A program made the position numbers and the translations under genes. From Bacteroidales bacterium (lineage in GTDB: Bacteria; Bacteroidota; Bacteroidia; Bacteroidales; F082), in the NCBI GenBank assembly GCA_019454985.1, contig JACFNF010000008.1, positions 62,001 to 126,000 of the forward strand: 64,000 bases of DNA, given 5' to 3'. Below the pieces are notes generated by a model. It worked only from the letters and a program-made list of their open reading frames with translations. It made no database searches and was not told the DNA's origin. This document shows positions 40,784 to 49,397 of this stretch, piece by piece. Within the stretch, counting starts at the first letter, position 1; every line of letters starts with the position of its first letter.

Positions 40784-41923
40784 TCATGAAAGGGAATTCA
40801 ACGGAAGCTTAATATAAAACGTGGTTCCCTCATCCTCCTCAGATACAAAGCTGACGCTTCCCTTCAGATATTGCTCGGTGAGCAGTTTGATGCTGTAGGT
40901 TCCTTGCCCGCGCGATTTATCTTTGGTTGAAAACGACCGCTGAAAAATCTGAAGTTGAACTTCCCGGCTCATATAGCCCGGATTATGTACAAAAAACTCA
41001 ATATGGCTGTCGTCGGATTTTTTAACGCCTAATGTTACCGTTTGGCCGTCACGACTGGCTTCGAGGGCATTTTTCAATAAATTAATCAATACCCTTTTTA
41101 ACAAAACCGGATCGGAATATAAAGCTAAATTGTCGCCTTGAAGAATCGTAATTTTCTTGCCCTGCCCAACAAAATGATGTTCCAATGTGTTTTTGATTTC
41201 AGAAAGTATTTGATTGATTTTTAACTCTTTAGGAATATATTTCAACTCTCCGGTTTCGGCCGCAAGCAGTTGGCGCTGAGCCATGATTTCGTCCAACAGA
41301 TTTTCGCTGAGTTTGCTGGCAATACCAACAAATTCTTTGATTTCATGTGTGTCTTCGCTAGTAGAAATAAATTCAAGGAATCCTCTGATACCTCCTGCAG
41401 TGTTTAAAATATCGTGAAAAAAGATTTTTTCGAGGGCGTGACGGCGTTTTTCGTTGCTGATGTCCAAGAGCGAAAGAATGACATACTGCTGGTTGTTGTA
41501 AATGAATGGCGAAGCAGTTACAGAGAGATCATAGGAAATTTCTTTATCAAACGGATGAGCGGTGATGCGGCATTCGGAAGTTGCTTTTCGGTTGTTTTCG
41601 AGGCAATCCAAAATGGTGTTGACAGCTCCGCAATAGCAGCAATTTTCGGAAGTTCCGCAACCACCTTCATTTTTTGTGGCATTCACACAATGGAGAAGTT
41701 CACCGGGACGAAGGCCGACGATTTTTCTTAAATCGGTGATTCCTATGGCGTTGAGTAGAGTCTGATTGCTGTAAACCACTTGACGTTCTTTGTTCAGCAC
41801 AGCAACAATAAAAGGAAGGGCATTGACCAATTCGTCCACACTTTCAAGGTTGGCGAATATATTCATGTCGTGCAGAAGCTGTTTGGTTTCTGCACGCTCA
41901 GCCGGAGCATGAAAGGTTTTCAT
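40784..41923 (-). CDS. PAS-domain sensor histidine kinase with Cys-rich PAS insert
   Basis: 379 residues, no membrane segment. A PAS domain (28-155) carries the insert GLRPGELLHCVNATKNEGGC and the following CGTSENCCYC: cysteines C79, C89, C95, C96, C98, with C107 and C118 further on. That density suggests an Fe-S cluster, zinc or a thiol redox sensor. Then a dimerisation helix with phospho-acceptor H171 (FFHDILNTAGGIRGF) and a HATPase domain (N-box NLLKNALEAS, G-box GQGTYSIKLL, C-terminal EGTTFYIKLPL). Soluble cytoplasmic kinase; no response regulator is adjacent. The gene for a 58-residue membrane protein ends 4 bases upstream. Confidence 0.9.
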   Translation of the reverse strand: MKTFHAPAERAETKQLLHDMNIFANLESVDELVNALPFIVAVLNKERQVVYSNQTLLNAIGITDLRKIVGLRPGELLHCVNATKNEGGCGTSENCCYCGAVNTILDCLENNRKATSECRITAHPFDKEISYDLSVTASPFIYNNQQYVILSLLDISNEKRRHALEKIFFHDILNTAGGIRGFLEFISTSEDTHEIKEFVGIASKLSENLLDEIMAQRQLLAAETGELKYIPKELKINQILSEIKNTLEHHFVGQGKKITILQGDNLALYSDPVLLKRVLINLLKNALEASRDGQTVTLGVKKSDDSHIEFFVHNPGYMSREVQLQIFQRSFSTKDKSRGQGTYSIKLLTEQYLKGSVSFVSEEDEGTTFYIKLPLNSLS

Positions 41924-41927
41924 ATCT

Positions 41928-42104
41928 CTATTTTTTTATCCGCTTGCTCAAAGATACGAATAAAAGAGCGATGATGGGACTCAGAATGAAAGAAATAAAA
42001 AACAACATCTGTTTTCCGGGCCATCTGGATGCAAAAGTTTCGGAAATATAAAGCGATGTTGCATACCATAAAACAAAGGCAACAGCCAGCCAAAGTCCGG
42101 TCAT
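41928..42104 (-). CDS. Small two-helix membrane protein upstream of the PAS kinase
   Basis: A 58-residue frame from ATG 42104 to TAG at 41928. It has two clear hydrophobic helices, LWLAVAFVLWYATSLYI and MLFFISFILSPIIALLFVSL, separated by a short loop ETFASRWPGKQ, and a basic end SKRIKK. The stop is four bases before the kinase ATG at 41923, a spacing that strongly suggests cotranscription. The kinase itself has no membrane part, so this protein may anchor or inform it. No family recognised; its small size explains why it may go unannotated. Confidence 0.65.
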   Translation of the reverse strand: MTGLWLAVAFVLWYATSLYISETFASRWPGKQMLFFISFILSPIIALLFVSLSKRIKK

Positions 42105-42486
42105 GGTGAATGATATTATGAATTTTAGTTTGTGGGCATATTTGAAGTCGGGAATGTCCGGTAAAGTTTATTAAATCTTGTAAGAACGTTTAAGTATTCT
42201 ATCCGTGATATCTGCTTTTGAGTGACGACACAAAAACGAAAGACTTGGGTAAAGATACAAACTTTAGCAGGCGCCAATATTGATTGGGCATTTAAATTGA
42301 ACGGAAAGAGAGAAATTAGAATTTTACCAAAGGTCCGGAAGGTTACCAAAGAGAGCAAAAATGAATAATATCCTGAAAACCCAGGATTTGCCGTTTACTG
42401 AAATGAAAGGAATTTATTTTTAAAAAAGGGAATGCCAACAATGAAGCAAAACACCATCGGTCAATCGGATGAACAAAGGAAACCAT
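42105..42486. other. Intergenic region between divergent genes, no further gene seen
   Basis: AT-rich; a 20-codon frame at 42361-42423 has no support. Repeated TTACCAAAG words occur at about 42325-42350. No clear minus-strand -7 box was found for the kinase operon. Confidence 0.4.
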
Positions 42487-42494
42487 TACCTTTG
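42487..42494 (+). promoter_or_regulatory. -7 box TACCTTTG inside the 5' extension of the next gene
   Basis: Exact TAnnTTTG 21 bases before ATG 42516. The open frame reaches back to 42432, but translation from there would need a transcript that starts before this box. Confidence 0.45.
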
Positions 42495-42515
42495 CCCAAA
42501 ACATCCCCGAAACCT

Positions 42516-43940
42516 ATGTCAGACAATGGTCAAATTCTTTCGGTTAACCGCAAAGCATTAGAAATCAATCTAAATCCCACCATTTTTGGAAGCTTTGCCG
42601 AGATAGGCGGCGGGCAGGAAGTGGTGCGTAATTTTTTTCAGGCTGGCGGTGCATCGGGCACTGTGGCCAAATCCATTTCGGCCTACGACAAGCGTTTCAG
42701 CGATGCCCTTTATTGCAGCGAAAAACCCTCGAAGCGTTATGTGTCGCGCGAACGCCTTGAGTTGATGCTCAGCGCAGAATACGACGAAATTACTTCATTA
42801 CTGGCCGATTCCGAGAAGGGCGAAATTCGGTTTTTTGCCTTTGCCGACACCGTTTCTACGTTGAACTTCAAAAAAGACAATATCAGCCATGGCTGGATGG
42901 GGGTGAAGTATCAACTGACACCTCAAAGTCAGCCCAATCAGGTAATTATTCATATCCGCCTGTTGGAAAACGATTCGTTGCTTCAACAAAACACCCTGGG
43001 AATTCTTGGTGTTAACCTGCTTTATGCCTGCTATTTTCATTGGCAATGGCCCAATACTTTTCTACTGTCACTCATGGACAACCTTTCGCCCGACCGCCTG
43101 GCTATTACGATGATGCACATGAGTGGCCCTGAACTTTCCTATGTTGACAACCGGCTTCTGGGTGTACAATTGGTAAAAAATGGAATGACAAATGCCATCA
43201 TGTTCGATCAAAACGGCAATGTGCAGGAACCCGATGATATGCTCTATAAAACCAATGTGCTCATTTTTCGGGGAAGTTTCAGGCCGGTAACCCATGTGAG
43301 CGTGGATATGCTGAAATCGAGCTTTGCTCTTTTCGAGAAAGATGAAGATTATGATCGTTTTAACACCTTGTCGCTCTGCGAGATAACCCTCAACAACCTA
43401 CTTCAGGAAGGCAGTTTCGACGAGCGCGATTTTCTCGACAGGGTGGATGTACTCAACGAAATGGGGCAAAATGTGATGGTTTCCAATTTCAGAGAATTTT
43501 ACAAGGTGGTGAATTATTTGTCGCAGTTTCGTATCAATAAATTTCGGTTAGTCATTGGCATCGAAACCTTTGTCAAGGTGATGCAGCCAAAATATTATGC
43601 CAATCTCCGGGGTGGCATCATCGAAGCCATTGGCCATCTTTTTCCGGAAAATGTGAAAGTATATGTTTATCCGGCTTTAGATCAATCAACCGGGAAACTA
43701 TTGACTCTTAACGAATTGCATTTCCCTGTTGAAACAGTGCATTTGTTTGAACATTTGAAAGCCAACCGAAAAATTTTAGATGTTCCTGGCATCTATCCTG
43801 CATTTTTGCGCATCTACTCGCACGATGTTCTCGAAAAAATTCGCTCCGGACAACCGGGATGGGAGAATGATGTCCCGGCATTTGTGGCCGAACGCATTAA
43901 AAGCCGACGCTTGTTTGGCTATTCCGAACCAACGCAATAA
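42516..43940 (+). CDS. Conserved protein of unknown function
   Basis: 474 residues from ATG 42516; the frame extends in-phase to 42432, but the promoter box at 42487-42494 and the poorly conserved-looking N-terminus favour the later start. No signal peptide or membrane segment. Recurrent motifs: NPTIFGSFAEIGGGQEVVRNFFQAG, GASGTVAKSISAYDK, KRYVSRERLELML, FFAFADTVST, ISHGWMGVKYQL, QQNTLGILGVNLLYACYF. I recall this as a conserved family seen in Bacteroidota and related phyla and sometimes given a nicotinate-nucleotide adenylyltransferase name, but I see no nucleotidyltransferase HxGH motif. A cytoplasmic protein; function unknown. Confidence 0.75.
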   Translation: MSDNGQILSVNRKALEINLNPTIFGSFAEIGGGQEVVRNFFQAGGASGTVAKSISAYDKRFSDALYCSEKPSKRYVSRERLELMLSAEYDEITSLLADSEKGEIRFFAFADTVSTLNFKKDNISHGWMGVKYQLTPQSQPNQVIIHIRLLENDSLLQQNTLGILGVNLLYACYFHWQWPNTFLLSLMDNLSPDRLAITMMHMSGPELSYVDNRLLGVQLVKNGMTNAIMFDQNGNVQEPDDMLYKTNVLIFRGSFRPVTHVSVDMLKSSFALFEKDEDYDRFNTLSLCEITLNNLLQEGSFDERDFLDRVDVLNEMGQNVMVSNFREFYKVVNYLSQFRINKFRLVIGIETFVKVMQPKYYANLRGGIIEAIGHLFPENVKVYVYPALDQSTGKLLTLNELHFPVETVHLFEHLKANRKILDVPGIYPAFLRIYSHDVLEKIRSGQPGWENDVPAFVAERIKSRRLFGYSEPTQ

Positions 43941-44195
43941 ATTCAAATCCGCGTCTGCCTGTCTTCATGATGCAATAGATTGATAAAGAACAAAGTAGAT
44001 AAATAAAATCCTATGATATTTTGTTCCCGGTTCAGAAATAGAATCCACACAACTTTGCACAAAACTTATCTGTTGCACCTTTGAAATTGATCAGAAAGTT
44101 CATTCTGAACAAGGCAGGTTTTTACCCTTCATCAATTGCTATTTGCATCTTTCCAAAACTGTCATTGCCATTTCAATTTTTGCGATCACAGATTT

Positions 44196-44771
44196 TCAGG
44201 CCATTTTTCCTTTGAATTCAATCTGCTGGAGTGGTACGTAAATTGGGCCTTCTTTGCGGAGGATACTTTCAAAAAGAATGAGTTTGTCCACCATCATTTC
44301 CTGAAAAAGTTTCTGCGGAAGCGCCGCCATCACTTGTTGAAAATATGGTTTATTGTTGATGTTTTTGATGCGACCGAGGGTAAGGTGAGGCACAAAGTTT
44401 TGGCGATCGCGTTCAAAGCCAGCACGGGCACAGGCATCAAGCACTTGATTGGCCAAAGCCGCCACAGGCTGTTGTGCATCAAGATGATTTCCAACCCAAA
44501 TTATCCGCGGATCGTAACGGCTGCCAAAGATTCCGGTACGATCGAAAACTAACCCAAAAGGCGCCACTTTCTCCACCGCAAGACTTACCTCCTTCAAAAT
44601 ACCCGGGATGGACTCATCGGATGTCTCACCCAAAAATTTCAGAGTCAAATGCAGATTTTCCGGCTTCGACCAGTTGATGCGTTCGTGAATCAACTGCCTT
44701 CGAAGGCGTTCCAATAAATCGGTAATCCCTTCGTTACAAGGCACATGGATGGCGATAAAAAGGCGTTTCAT
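44196..44771 (-). CDS. thpR: RNA 2',3'-cyclic phosphodiesterase (2H family)
   Basis: 191 residues with the two HxTx motifs of the 2H superfamily: NLHLTLKFLG and NFVPHLTLGRI. It opens 2',3'-cyclic phosphate ends of RNA (it was also described as a 2'-5' RNA ligase, LigT). The start MKRLFIAIHVP is typical of the family. A TATTTTTG box ends four bases before its ATG. It lies divergently from tRNA-Ala. Confidence 0.93.
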   Translation of the reverse strand: MKRLFIAIHVPCNEGITDLLERLRRQLIHERINWSKPENLHLTLKFLGETSDESIPGILKEVSLAVEKVAPFGLVFDRTGIFGSRYDPRIIWVGNHLDAQQPVAALANQVLDACARAGFERDRQNFVPHLTLGRIKNINNKPYFQQVMAALPQKLFQEMMVDKLILFESILRKEGPIYVPLQQIEFKGKMA

Positions 44772-44775
44772 GGCC

Positions 44776-44783
44776 CAAAAATA
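44776..44783 (-). promoter_or_regulatory. -7 box TATTTTTG directly before thpR
   Basis: Exact TAnnTTTG on the minus strand with a four-base gap to ATG 44771. Confidence 0.5.
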
Positions 44784-44813
44784 AGGAGACCGGCCAGAAT
44801 TTTAAAAAAAGAC

Positions 44814-44845
44814 TTGCATATCAATGGAGTTTTTTTGTACTTTTG
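44814..44845 (+). promoter_or_regulatory. Promoter of tRNA-Ala
   Basis: TTG at 44814-44816 and TACTTTTG at 44838-44845, 21 bases apart and 10 bases before the tRNA 5' end. Confidence 0.65.
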
Positions 44846-44855
44846 CACACTGATT

Positions 44856-44929
44856 GGGGAATTAGCTCAGTTGGCTAGAGCGTTTGACTGGCAGTCAAAA
44901 GGTCATCGGTTCGATTCCGTTATTCTCCA
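44856..44929 (+). tRNA. tRNA-Ala (anticodon GGC)
   Basis: Full cloverleaf: acceptor GGGGAAT / ATTCTCC with the G3-U70 pair that identifies alanine, D-arm GCTC-AGTTGGCTA-GAGC, anticodon arm TTTGA-CTGGCAG-TCAAA with anticodon GGC at 44890-44892, and T-loop TTCGATT. The T-stem has one T-T mismatch (ATCGG / CCGTT). CCA is not encoded. Confidence 0.95.
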
Positions 44930-44933
44930 CGCA

Positions 44934-44975
44934 AAACCCTGTCGGTGTATTCCTGACAGGGTTTTTTGTTTTTTC
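44934..44975 (+). terminator. Terminator of tRNA-Ala
   Basis: Stem AACCCTGTC / GACAGGGTT (44935-44963) with an 11-base loop, then a T-run. Confidence 0.88.
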
Positions 44976-45059
44976 CAAATTATTTACGGCCTTTTTTATT
45001 TTTCAAGGGTTTTTCTGCACGCAGAATGTATATTTGTGCGTTAAGAAACACCCTTTTCT

Positions 45060-45470
45060 ATGAAAAACTATTTTCTACTCATTCTTTTTTCTGTTATTTT
45101 TTGTTTGATTTCGTGCAATAAGGCTGAAGAAAACGACCGCTTCGAATTGCTCACAACGCCTTTATGGCAAAGCGACAGCCTCTTAGTCAACGGATTGGAA
45201 GCCGGCGGTCAGGGTCAGATTCTGGAAAAATTTAACGGTACAGCCAAATTCAATCGGGATGCAACAGGATATTTCGGGCAATATACGGGATCGTGGCGCT
45301 TTGCTGACGACCGTAACCAGATTATCATCACCACCGATTCCCTTCCTATTCCGCTTACCACACTCATCAGAGAACTCACCTCAACTTCGCTTAAAATCAC
45401 TACGGCTTATCCCGATCAAACCAATCCGTCGGAGACTATGAATATCAGGATGACGTTTGTTGCAAAATGA
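45060..45470 (+). CDS. Lipoprotein (lipocalin-like) upstream of a TonB receptor
   Basis: 136 residues. Lipoprotein signal peptide MKNYFLLILFSVIFCLISC, with the lipid cysteine at residue 19. The mature part is beta-rich (GTAKFNRDATGYFGQYTGSW, NQIIITTDSLPIPLTTLI, NIRMTFVAK) and resembles the small lipocalin-like lipoproteins of Bacteroidota. The stop overlaps the start of the TonB-dependent receptor by four bases (ATGA), so the two are translationally coupled and probably work on the same substrate. Confidence 0.8.
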   Translation: MKNYFLLILFSVIFCLISCNKAEENDRFELLTTPLWQSDSLLVNGLEAGGQGQILEKFNGTAKFNRDATGYFGQYTGSWRFADDRNQIIITTDSLPIPLTTLIRELTSTSLKITTAYPDQTNPSETMNIRMTFVAK

Positions 45471-47710
45471 AAGCGCGGGTTTTTTTCGCCGGCTTTTTTT
45501 TGTTACTTCACTTTCAGGTGTCGGCACAGGGCTGGATTAGTGGAACAGTGAGCGACAAAACCAATGGTCAGCCTTTGGCCGGAGCTTTGGTTTTGATTCA
45601 GCAAAATCGTGGTGTAGCTGCCGATGCTTCGGGATATTTTCTGTTGTGGGCTGAGAAACCCGTCGTTCAGCTTACCTTTCAGATGCTTGGATTTAAGAGC
45701 TACACACAGAAAGTAAGCCCCATTGCTTCCGACACCCTGCGCCTGCAGGTGGAACTTTCTCCCGAAGTTTTTGACATGGATCAGGTGGTGGTAACAGCCA
45801 GTCGTATTGAGCAGCGTTTAGCCGAATTGACCGTTTCGATGAGTGTGTTGAAGCCCCAGATGGTCGAAAATCGTCACACCACCGATGCCGAAGCTTTGAT
45901 CAACCGTGTGCAGGGCGTTGACATTCTCGATGGTCAGATTTCAATACGCGGCGGAAGCGGCTTCAGCTATGGCGCCGGAAGCCGGGTGTTGGCTTTGGTG
46001 GACGGATTGCCGGCTTTAGCAGCCGATGCCGGAAATATCCGCTGGCAATATCTCCCACTCGACAACCTGAGTCAGGTTGAAATTATCAAAGGCGCTTCAT
46101 CGGTGGCTTACGGATCATCGGCGCTGAACGGCGTCATAAACTTCCGGACGGCTGATGCAACGCCTCTTCCGCAGATGAAGGCCTATTTGCAAACGGGCTT
46201 TTTCGACCGGCCTGCAAATCGTTTGTGGAAATGGTGGACTACGCCTCGTATGTCCACATCAGCGGGTTTTGACTATCTGCGACGATTTGGCCACAACGAT
46301 CTGGGGATTGGTTTTAGTCTGCTTTCCGATAATGGCTACCGTAAGTTCAACGACGAAAAACTCCTGCGCTATCACCTGAAATGGAAAAAATTCCATTCCC
46401 GTATTGAAAACCTTCGCTATGGTGTTTCGCTTCAAGGCGGATTCACCGATAAAACCGACTTTGTGCTCTGGGAAAATGCTACAACAGGCGCCCTCATCCA
46501 GGATAGTTCTACCGTCAGCCCGATGGATGGCATATATTTTACGCTCGATCCTTTTGTGACCTACGACAGCCAAAAGGGCGTCCGTCATGAACTGAAAAGC
46601 AGGCTGATGCAAACGGAAAACAGTTTCCCGACGGCTACCAACAACAACAGTCTTTCCCGCTCCGCCTTTGTACAATATGAAATTTTTGCGCCTGTCTTTT
46701 CCTGGCTCAGGCTCCAATCGGGAGTAGTGCAGCAATCGGCCCAGGTGATTTCAAACTTCTATGGCAACCACCATTCGCTGAATGCAGCCGCTTTTTTACA
46801 GCTTGAGTCACAGCCGATTCCCGGGTTGCAGCTTGTTGCCGGAACACGAATGGAATACAACAGCTTGGATGGTGGCTATCAACGTTTTGAACCTCTTTTC
46901 CGGACAGGCTTAAACTACGCCTTGGGTTCGGCAACTTTTTTAAGAGCTTCGTTTGGTCAGGGCTTTCGTTACCCTTCAATAGCGGAGCGATATGCATCAA
47001 CCACACTGGGTGCAGTGAAAATTTTCCCCAACATCTATATCCAGCCCGAATCGGGTTGGAATGCTGAGCTTGGCTTCCGGCAAGGAATTAAAACATCAGG
47101 AATTACCGCCGGCATTGACCTGACGGCTTTTTATCTTCAAAACAAAAACATGATCGAATTCCTCTTTGGCATTTATCCCGACCGTAACGGCAGTTTTGGT
47201 TTTGGTTTTAAGGCTTCTAATATTGAAGCAGCCCGTGTGTATGGCGCTGAGGCTGAGTTGACTCTGGCGTTTGTAACGGGCACATTTAGCCATCAGCTCA
47301 ATGGCGGCTATACCTATACCATGCCGGTTGAATACAACCCTTACACCGGAAAAAACTCCGACAATTATTTGAAATACCGTCGGAAACACAGTGTCAAACT
47401 TCATTGGGAGATGAGTAAAAATCGTTTTGGCGGCGGAACCTCACTGAGCTGGCAATCGGCCATGTTACGAATTGACAAGGTGTTTCTGGATGCCCTCACA
47501 CGCGAACATCTGCTTCCCGGATTTTACGAATACTGGCAATCGAATAATAAGCCGGCTTTTGTTGCCGATGTTTTTTTGGCATACAATTTTTCATCGCACT
47601 GGAAACTTTCAGCCATGGTCAACAATCTTTTGAACACGGTTTATATGGGTCGTCCGGGTGATATTCAGCCGCAGCGGTATTTCAGCATCCGCCTTTCATG
47701 GGGGAAATAA
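45467..47710 (+). CDS. TonB-dependent outer-membrane receptor
   Basis: 747 residues. Signal peptide 1-20, then a carboxypeptidase-regulatory-like domain (GTVSDKTNGQPLAGALVLI) common in Bacteroidota receptors, TonB box region (VFDMDQVVVTASR), plug domain (ISIRGGSGFSYGAGSRVLAL, VEIIKGASSVAYGSSALNGV) and a 22-strand barrel ending with PQRYFSIRLSWGK. Size and motifs fit siderophore or vitamin B12 type (BtuB/FepA-like) receptors rather than SusC, which is longer. The coupled upstream lipoprotein and the tonB gene downstream on the other strand support a nutrient-uptake role; the ligand is unknown. Confidence 0.92.
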   Translation: MKARVFFAGFFLLLHFQVSAQGWISGTVSDKTNGQPLAGALVLIQQNRGVAADASGYFLLWAEKPVVQLTFQMLGFKSYTQKVSPIASDTLRLQVELSPEVFDMDQVVVTASRIEQRLAELTVSMSVLKPQMVENRHTTDAEALINRVQGVDILDGQISIRGGSGFSYGAGSRVLALVDGLPALAADAGNIRWQYLPLDNLSQVEIIKGASSVAYGSSALNGVINFRTADATPLPQMKAYLQTGFFDRPANRLWKWWTTPRMSTSAGFDYLRRFGHNDLGIGFSLLSDNGYRKFNDEKLLRYHLKWKKFHSRIENLRYGVSLQGGFTDKTDFVLWENATTGALIQDSSTVSPMDGIYFTLDPFVTYDSQKGVRHELKSRLMQTENSFPTATNNNSLSRSAFVQYEIFAPVFSWLRLQSGVVQQSAQVISNFYGNHHSLNAAAFLQLESQPIPGLQLVAGTRMEYNSLDGGYQRFEPLFRTGLNYALGSATFLRASFGQGFRYPSIAERYASTTLGAVKIFPNIYIQPESGWNAELGFRQGIKTSGITAGIDLTAFYLQNKNMIEFLFGIYPDRNGSFGFGFKASNIEAARVYGAEAELTLAFVTGTFSHQLNGGYTYTMPVEYNPYTGKNSDNYLKYRRKHSVKLHWEMSKNRFGGGTSLSWQSAMLRIDKVFLDALTREHLLPGFYEYWQSNNKPAFVADVFLAYNFSSHWKLSAMVNNLLNTVYMGRPGDIQPQRYFSIRLSWGK

Positions 47711-47742
47711 AAAAGCGCCTTTTCAGGCGCTTTTTAAGTTTT
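47706..47742. terminator. Bidirectional terminator between receptor and tonB
   Basis: Perfect stem AAAAAGCGCC / GGCGCTTTTT (47710-47735) with a 6-base loop; T-runs on both strands, shared by convergent stops. Confidence 0.88.
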
Positions 47743-47756
47743 TGAATGAACAAGTT

Positions 47757-48431
47757 TTATTGCAAAGTAAAACGTACCGGCAGGTTGAAAGAAACCCTCA
47801 CGGCTTTCCCTCGCTGACGGCCAGGAGTCCATTTAGGCATTGACTGTACGACGCGGATAGCTTCTTCGTCGCAGCCGCCACCGATTCCGCGGAGCACTTT
47901 TACGTTGGAAACCGATCCATTGGGCTCAACCACAAAGTTGACAAACACCCTGCCCTGAATACCGCTTTCGCGGGCAATTGGAGGATATTTGATGTTTTGT
48001 GCAATAAAACGCATCATTTCTTCAGGTCCGCCAGGATATTCAGGCATGGATTCAACAACTGTAAAAATCTCAGCTTCGACAACTTCCTCTTCTTCGCGAA
48101 CCGGCGGAACATAAACTTCGATTTGTGTTTTTTGGTCCACTTCCACATTAATCTTCACGTCTTCAACCTGCACGTCGTCTTCAACAACTTGTAAAACAGT
48201 GGTTTGAACAACAGGTGCCGGCGGTGGTGGTTTCACCGTCTGGTCGGTGATAGGAACAATTTCTTCAGGAATGTCTTCTACTTGGCGTTCAACAATGTTG
48301 AGCACACGTTTGTCGTAGCTTCTGTATTCAAAAGCAAAAAAGACAATCGCTAAAGCCAGTACAAGACCTATCTGCGTGAAAATCATACGCTTATTTTCAA
48401 GGTCTGCTTTAGGTGATTTTTTAATTTCCAT
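47757..48431 (-). CDS. Energy transducer TonB
   Basis: 224 residues: short cytoplasmic start, one membrane helix (IGLVLALAIVFFAFEY), a periplasmic Pro/Val/Glu-rich spacer (TVKPPPPAPVVQ, EVYVPPVREEEEVVEAE) and a C-terminal TonB domain (YPPIARESGIQGRVFVNFVV, GGGCDEEAIRVVQSMPKW, VRVSFNLPVRF). It passes proton-motive energy to outer-membrane receptors, possibly the one encoded next to it. It is the last gene of the gcvH-vanZ-tonB run, 57 bases after vanZ. Confidence 0.93.
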   Translation of the reverse strand: MEIKKSPKADLENKRMIFTQIGLVLALAIVFFAFEYRSYDKRVLNIVERQVEDIPEEIVPITDQTVKPPPPAPVVQTTVLQVVEDDVQVEDVKINVEVDQKTQIEVYVPPVREEEEVVEAEIFTVVESMPEYPGGPEEMMRFIAQNIKYPPIARESGIQGRVFVNFVVEPNGSVSNVKVLRGIGGGCDEEAIRVVQSMPKWTPGRQRGKAVRVSFNLPVRFTLQ

Positions 48432-48488
48432 AGTGTGATCTGGCTAAAGTGTTAATGCTGCATAAAAATGCGCGGCTAATTTACATAT

Positions 48489-48908
48489 TTATTCAATCGA
48501 AAGCTTTGCTCCCGGGTACTTTTTTTTGTGCCACAGCCAAAACACACCGAAACCGATCAAGGTACCGACGACATCGGCCAGAAAATCGTAAAGATTTCCG
48601 CTGCGACCGATGAAGACATATGCCTGTAGCAGCTCGGTGAGGCCGCCATAGGCGGCGCCGCTGAGGATCACAAAAAATGAAATGGAAGAACGTCGTTTTT
48701 GTTCGGTAAACGGTTTCTGAAAAGGGAAAGCCGTCAGGAACGCCAGAATACCAAACATCAATAAATGTACCACTTTATCCGGCGAAAGCCAGTCAATAAA
48801 CCGCGTTACTTTTGGAAAATATTTACCGGGTACTGTAGTGAGTATCAGCACAAACAAAGCCCAAGCAATCGCCGGAAGCCAGTTTTTCAGATGTACACAC
48901 TTTCTCAC
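48489..48908 (-). CDS. VanZ family membrane protein
   Basis: 139 residues, four membrane helices. VanZ-family marks: the acidic loop DWLSPDKVVHLLMFGILAF, SGAAYGGLTELLQAYV and the C-terminal GRSGNLYDFLADVVGTLIGF. The start appears to be GTG at 48908, giving MRKCVHLKNWLP. VanZ of Enterococcus gives low teicoplanin resistance; the role of the widespread family is not known. It lies 19 bases after gcvH, an order I recall as common in Bacteroidota. Confidence 0.85.
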   Translation of the reverse strand: MRKCVHLKNWLPAIAWALFVLILTTVPGKYFPKVTRFIDWLSPDKVVHLLMFGILAFLTAFPFQKPFTEQKRRSSISFFVILSGAAYGGLTELLQAYVFIGRSGNLYDFLADVVGTLIGFGVFWLWHKKKYPGAKLSIE

Positions 48909-48927
48909 AACCCGGGCACTCCTGCCT

Positions 48928-49308
48928 TTAGGCTCCGATGAGAGCTAAGTATCCGGCGGCATCAAGCAGCTGATCAAGCTGCGAAGCGTCGTCGAAGGTG
49001 ATTTTTACGATCCAGCCACGGCCATATGGGTCTTTGTTGATGAGTTCTGGCTGTGTGGAAAGTTCTTCGTTGAATTCGGTCACCGTGCCATTCACAGGCA
49101 TATAGATGTCGGAAGCCGTTTTGACAGCTTCGATGGAACCGAAAGTTTCACCTGCGTCAAGGGTTTCGTCAACAGTGTCCACTTCAACATACACAATGTC
49201 GCCCAGTTCTTTTTGAGCATACTCGGTGATTCCGATAATAGCTTCGTTGCCATTTACACGAACCCATTCGTGATTTTTGGTGTACTTGAGGTCTGATGGA
49301 ATATTCAT
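48928..49308 (-). CDS. gcvH: Glycine cleavage system H protein
   Basis: 126 residues, normal length. It carries the lipoyl arm that moves the aminomethyl group from glycine between the P, T and L proteins. The lipoylated lysine is K63 in [18 protein letters not shown]. Other family motifs: [26 protein letters not shown] and [15 protein letters not shown]. No gcvP or gcvT is nearby, as is usual in this phylum, where gcvH is often separate. -7 box at 49333-49340. Confidence 0.97.
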   Translation of the reverse strand: MNIPSDLKYTKNHEWVRVNGNEAIIGITEYAQKELGDIVYVEVDTVDETLDAGETFGSIEAVKTASDIYMPVNGTVTEFNEELSTQPELINKDPYGRGWIVKITFDDASQLDQLLDAAGYLALIGA

Positions 49309-49332
49309 TTTATTAAGAATTTAGTTTGGCTT

Positions 49333-49340
49333 CAAAATTA
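49333..49340 (-). promoter_or_regulatory. -7 box TAATTTTG for gcvH
   Basis: Exact TAnnTTTG on the minus strand, 24 bases before ATG 49308. Confidence 0.5.
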
Positions 49341-49397
49341 CGACTTTCTGCGAAAGGCAGGATATTCTTTGCCTTAATTAAACCCAGTCCAAATAGG

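Noticed and set aside
42361..42423. 20-codon frame upstream of the unknown gene at 42516
   Set aside because: No promoter or conservation evidence; chance frame length.
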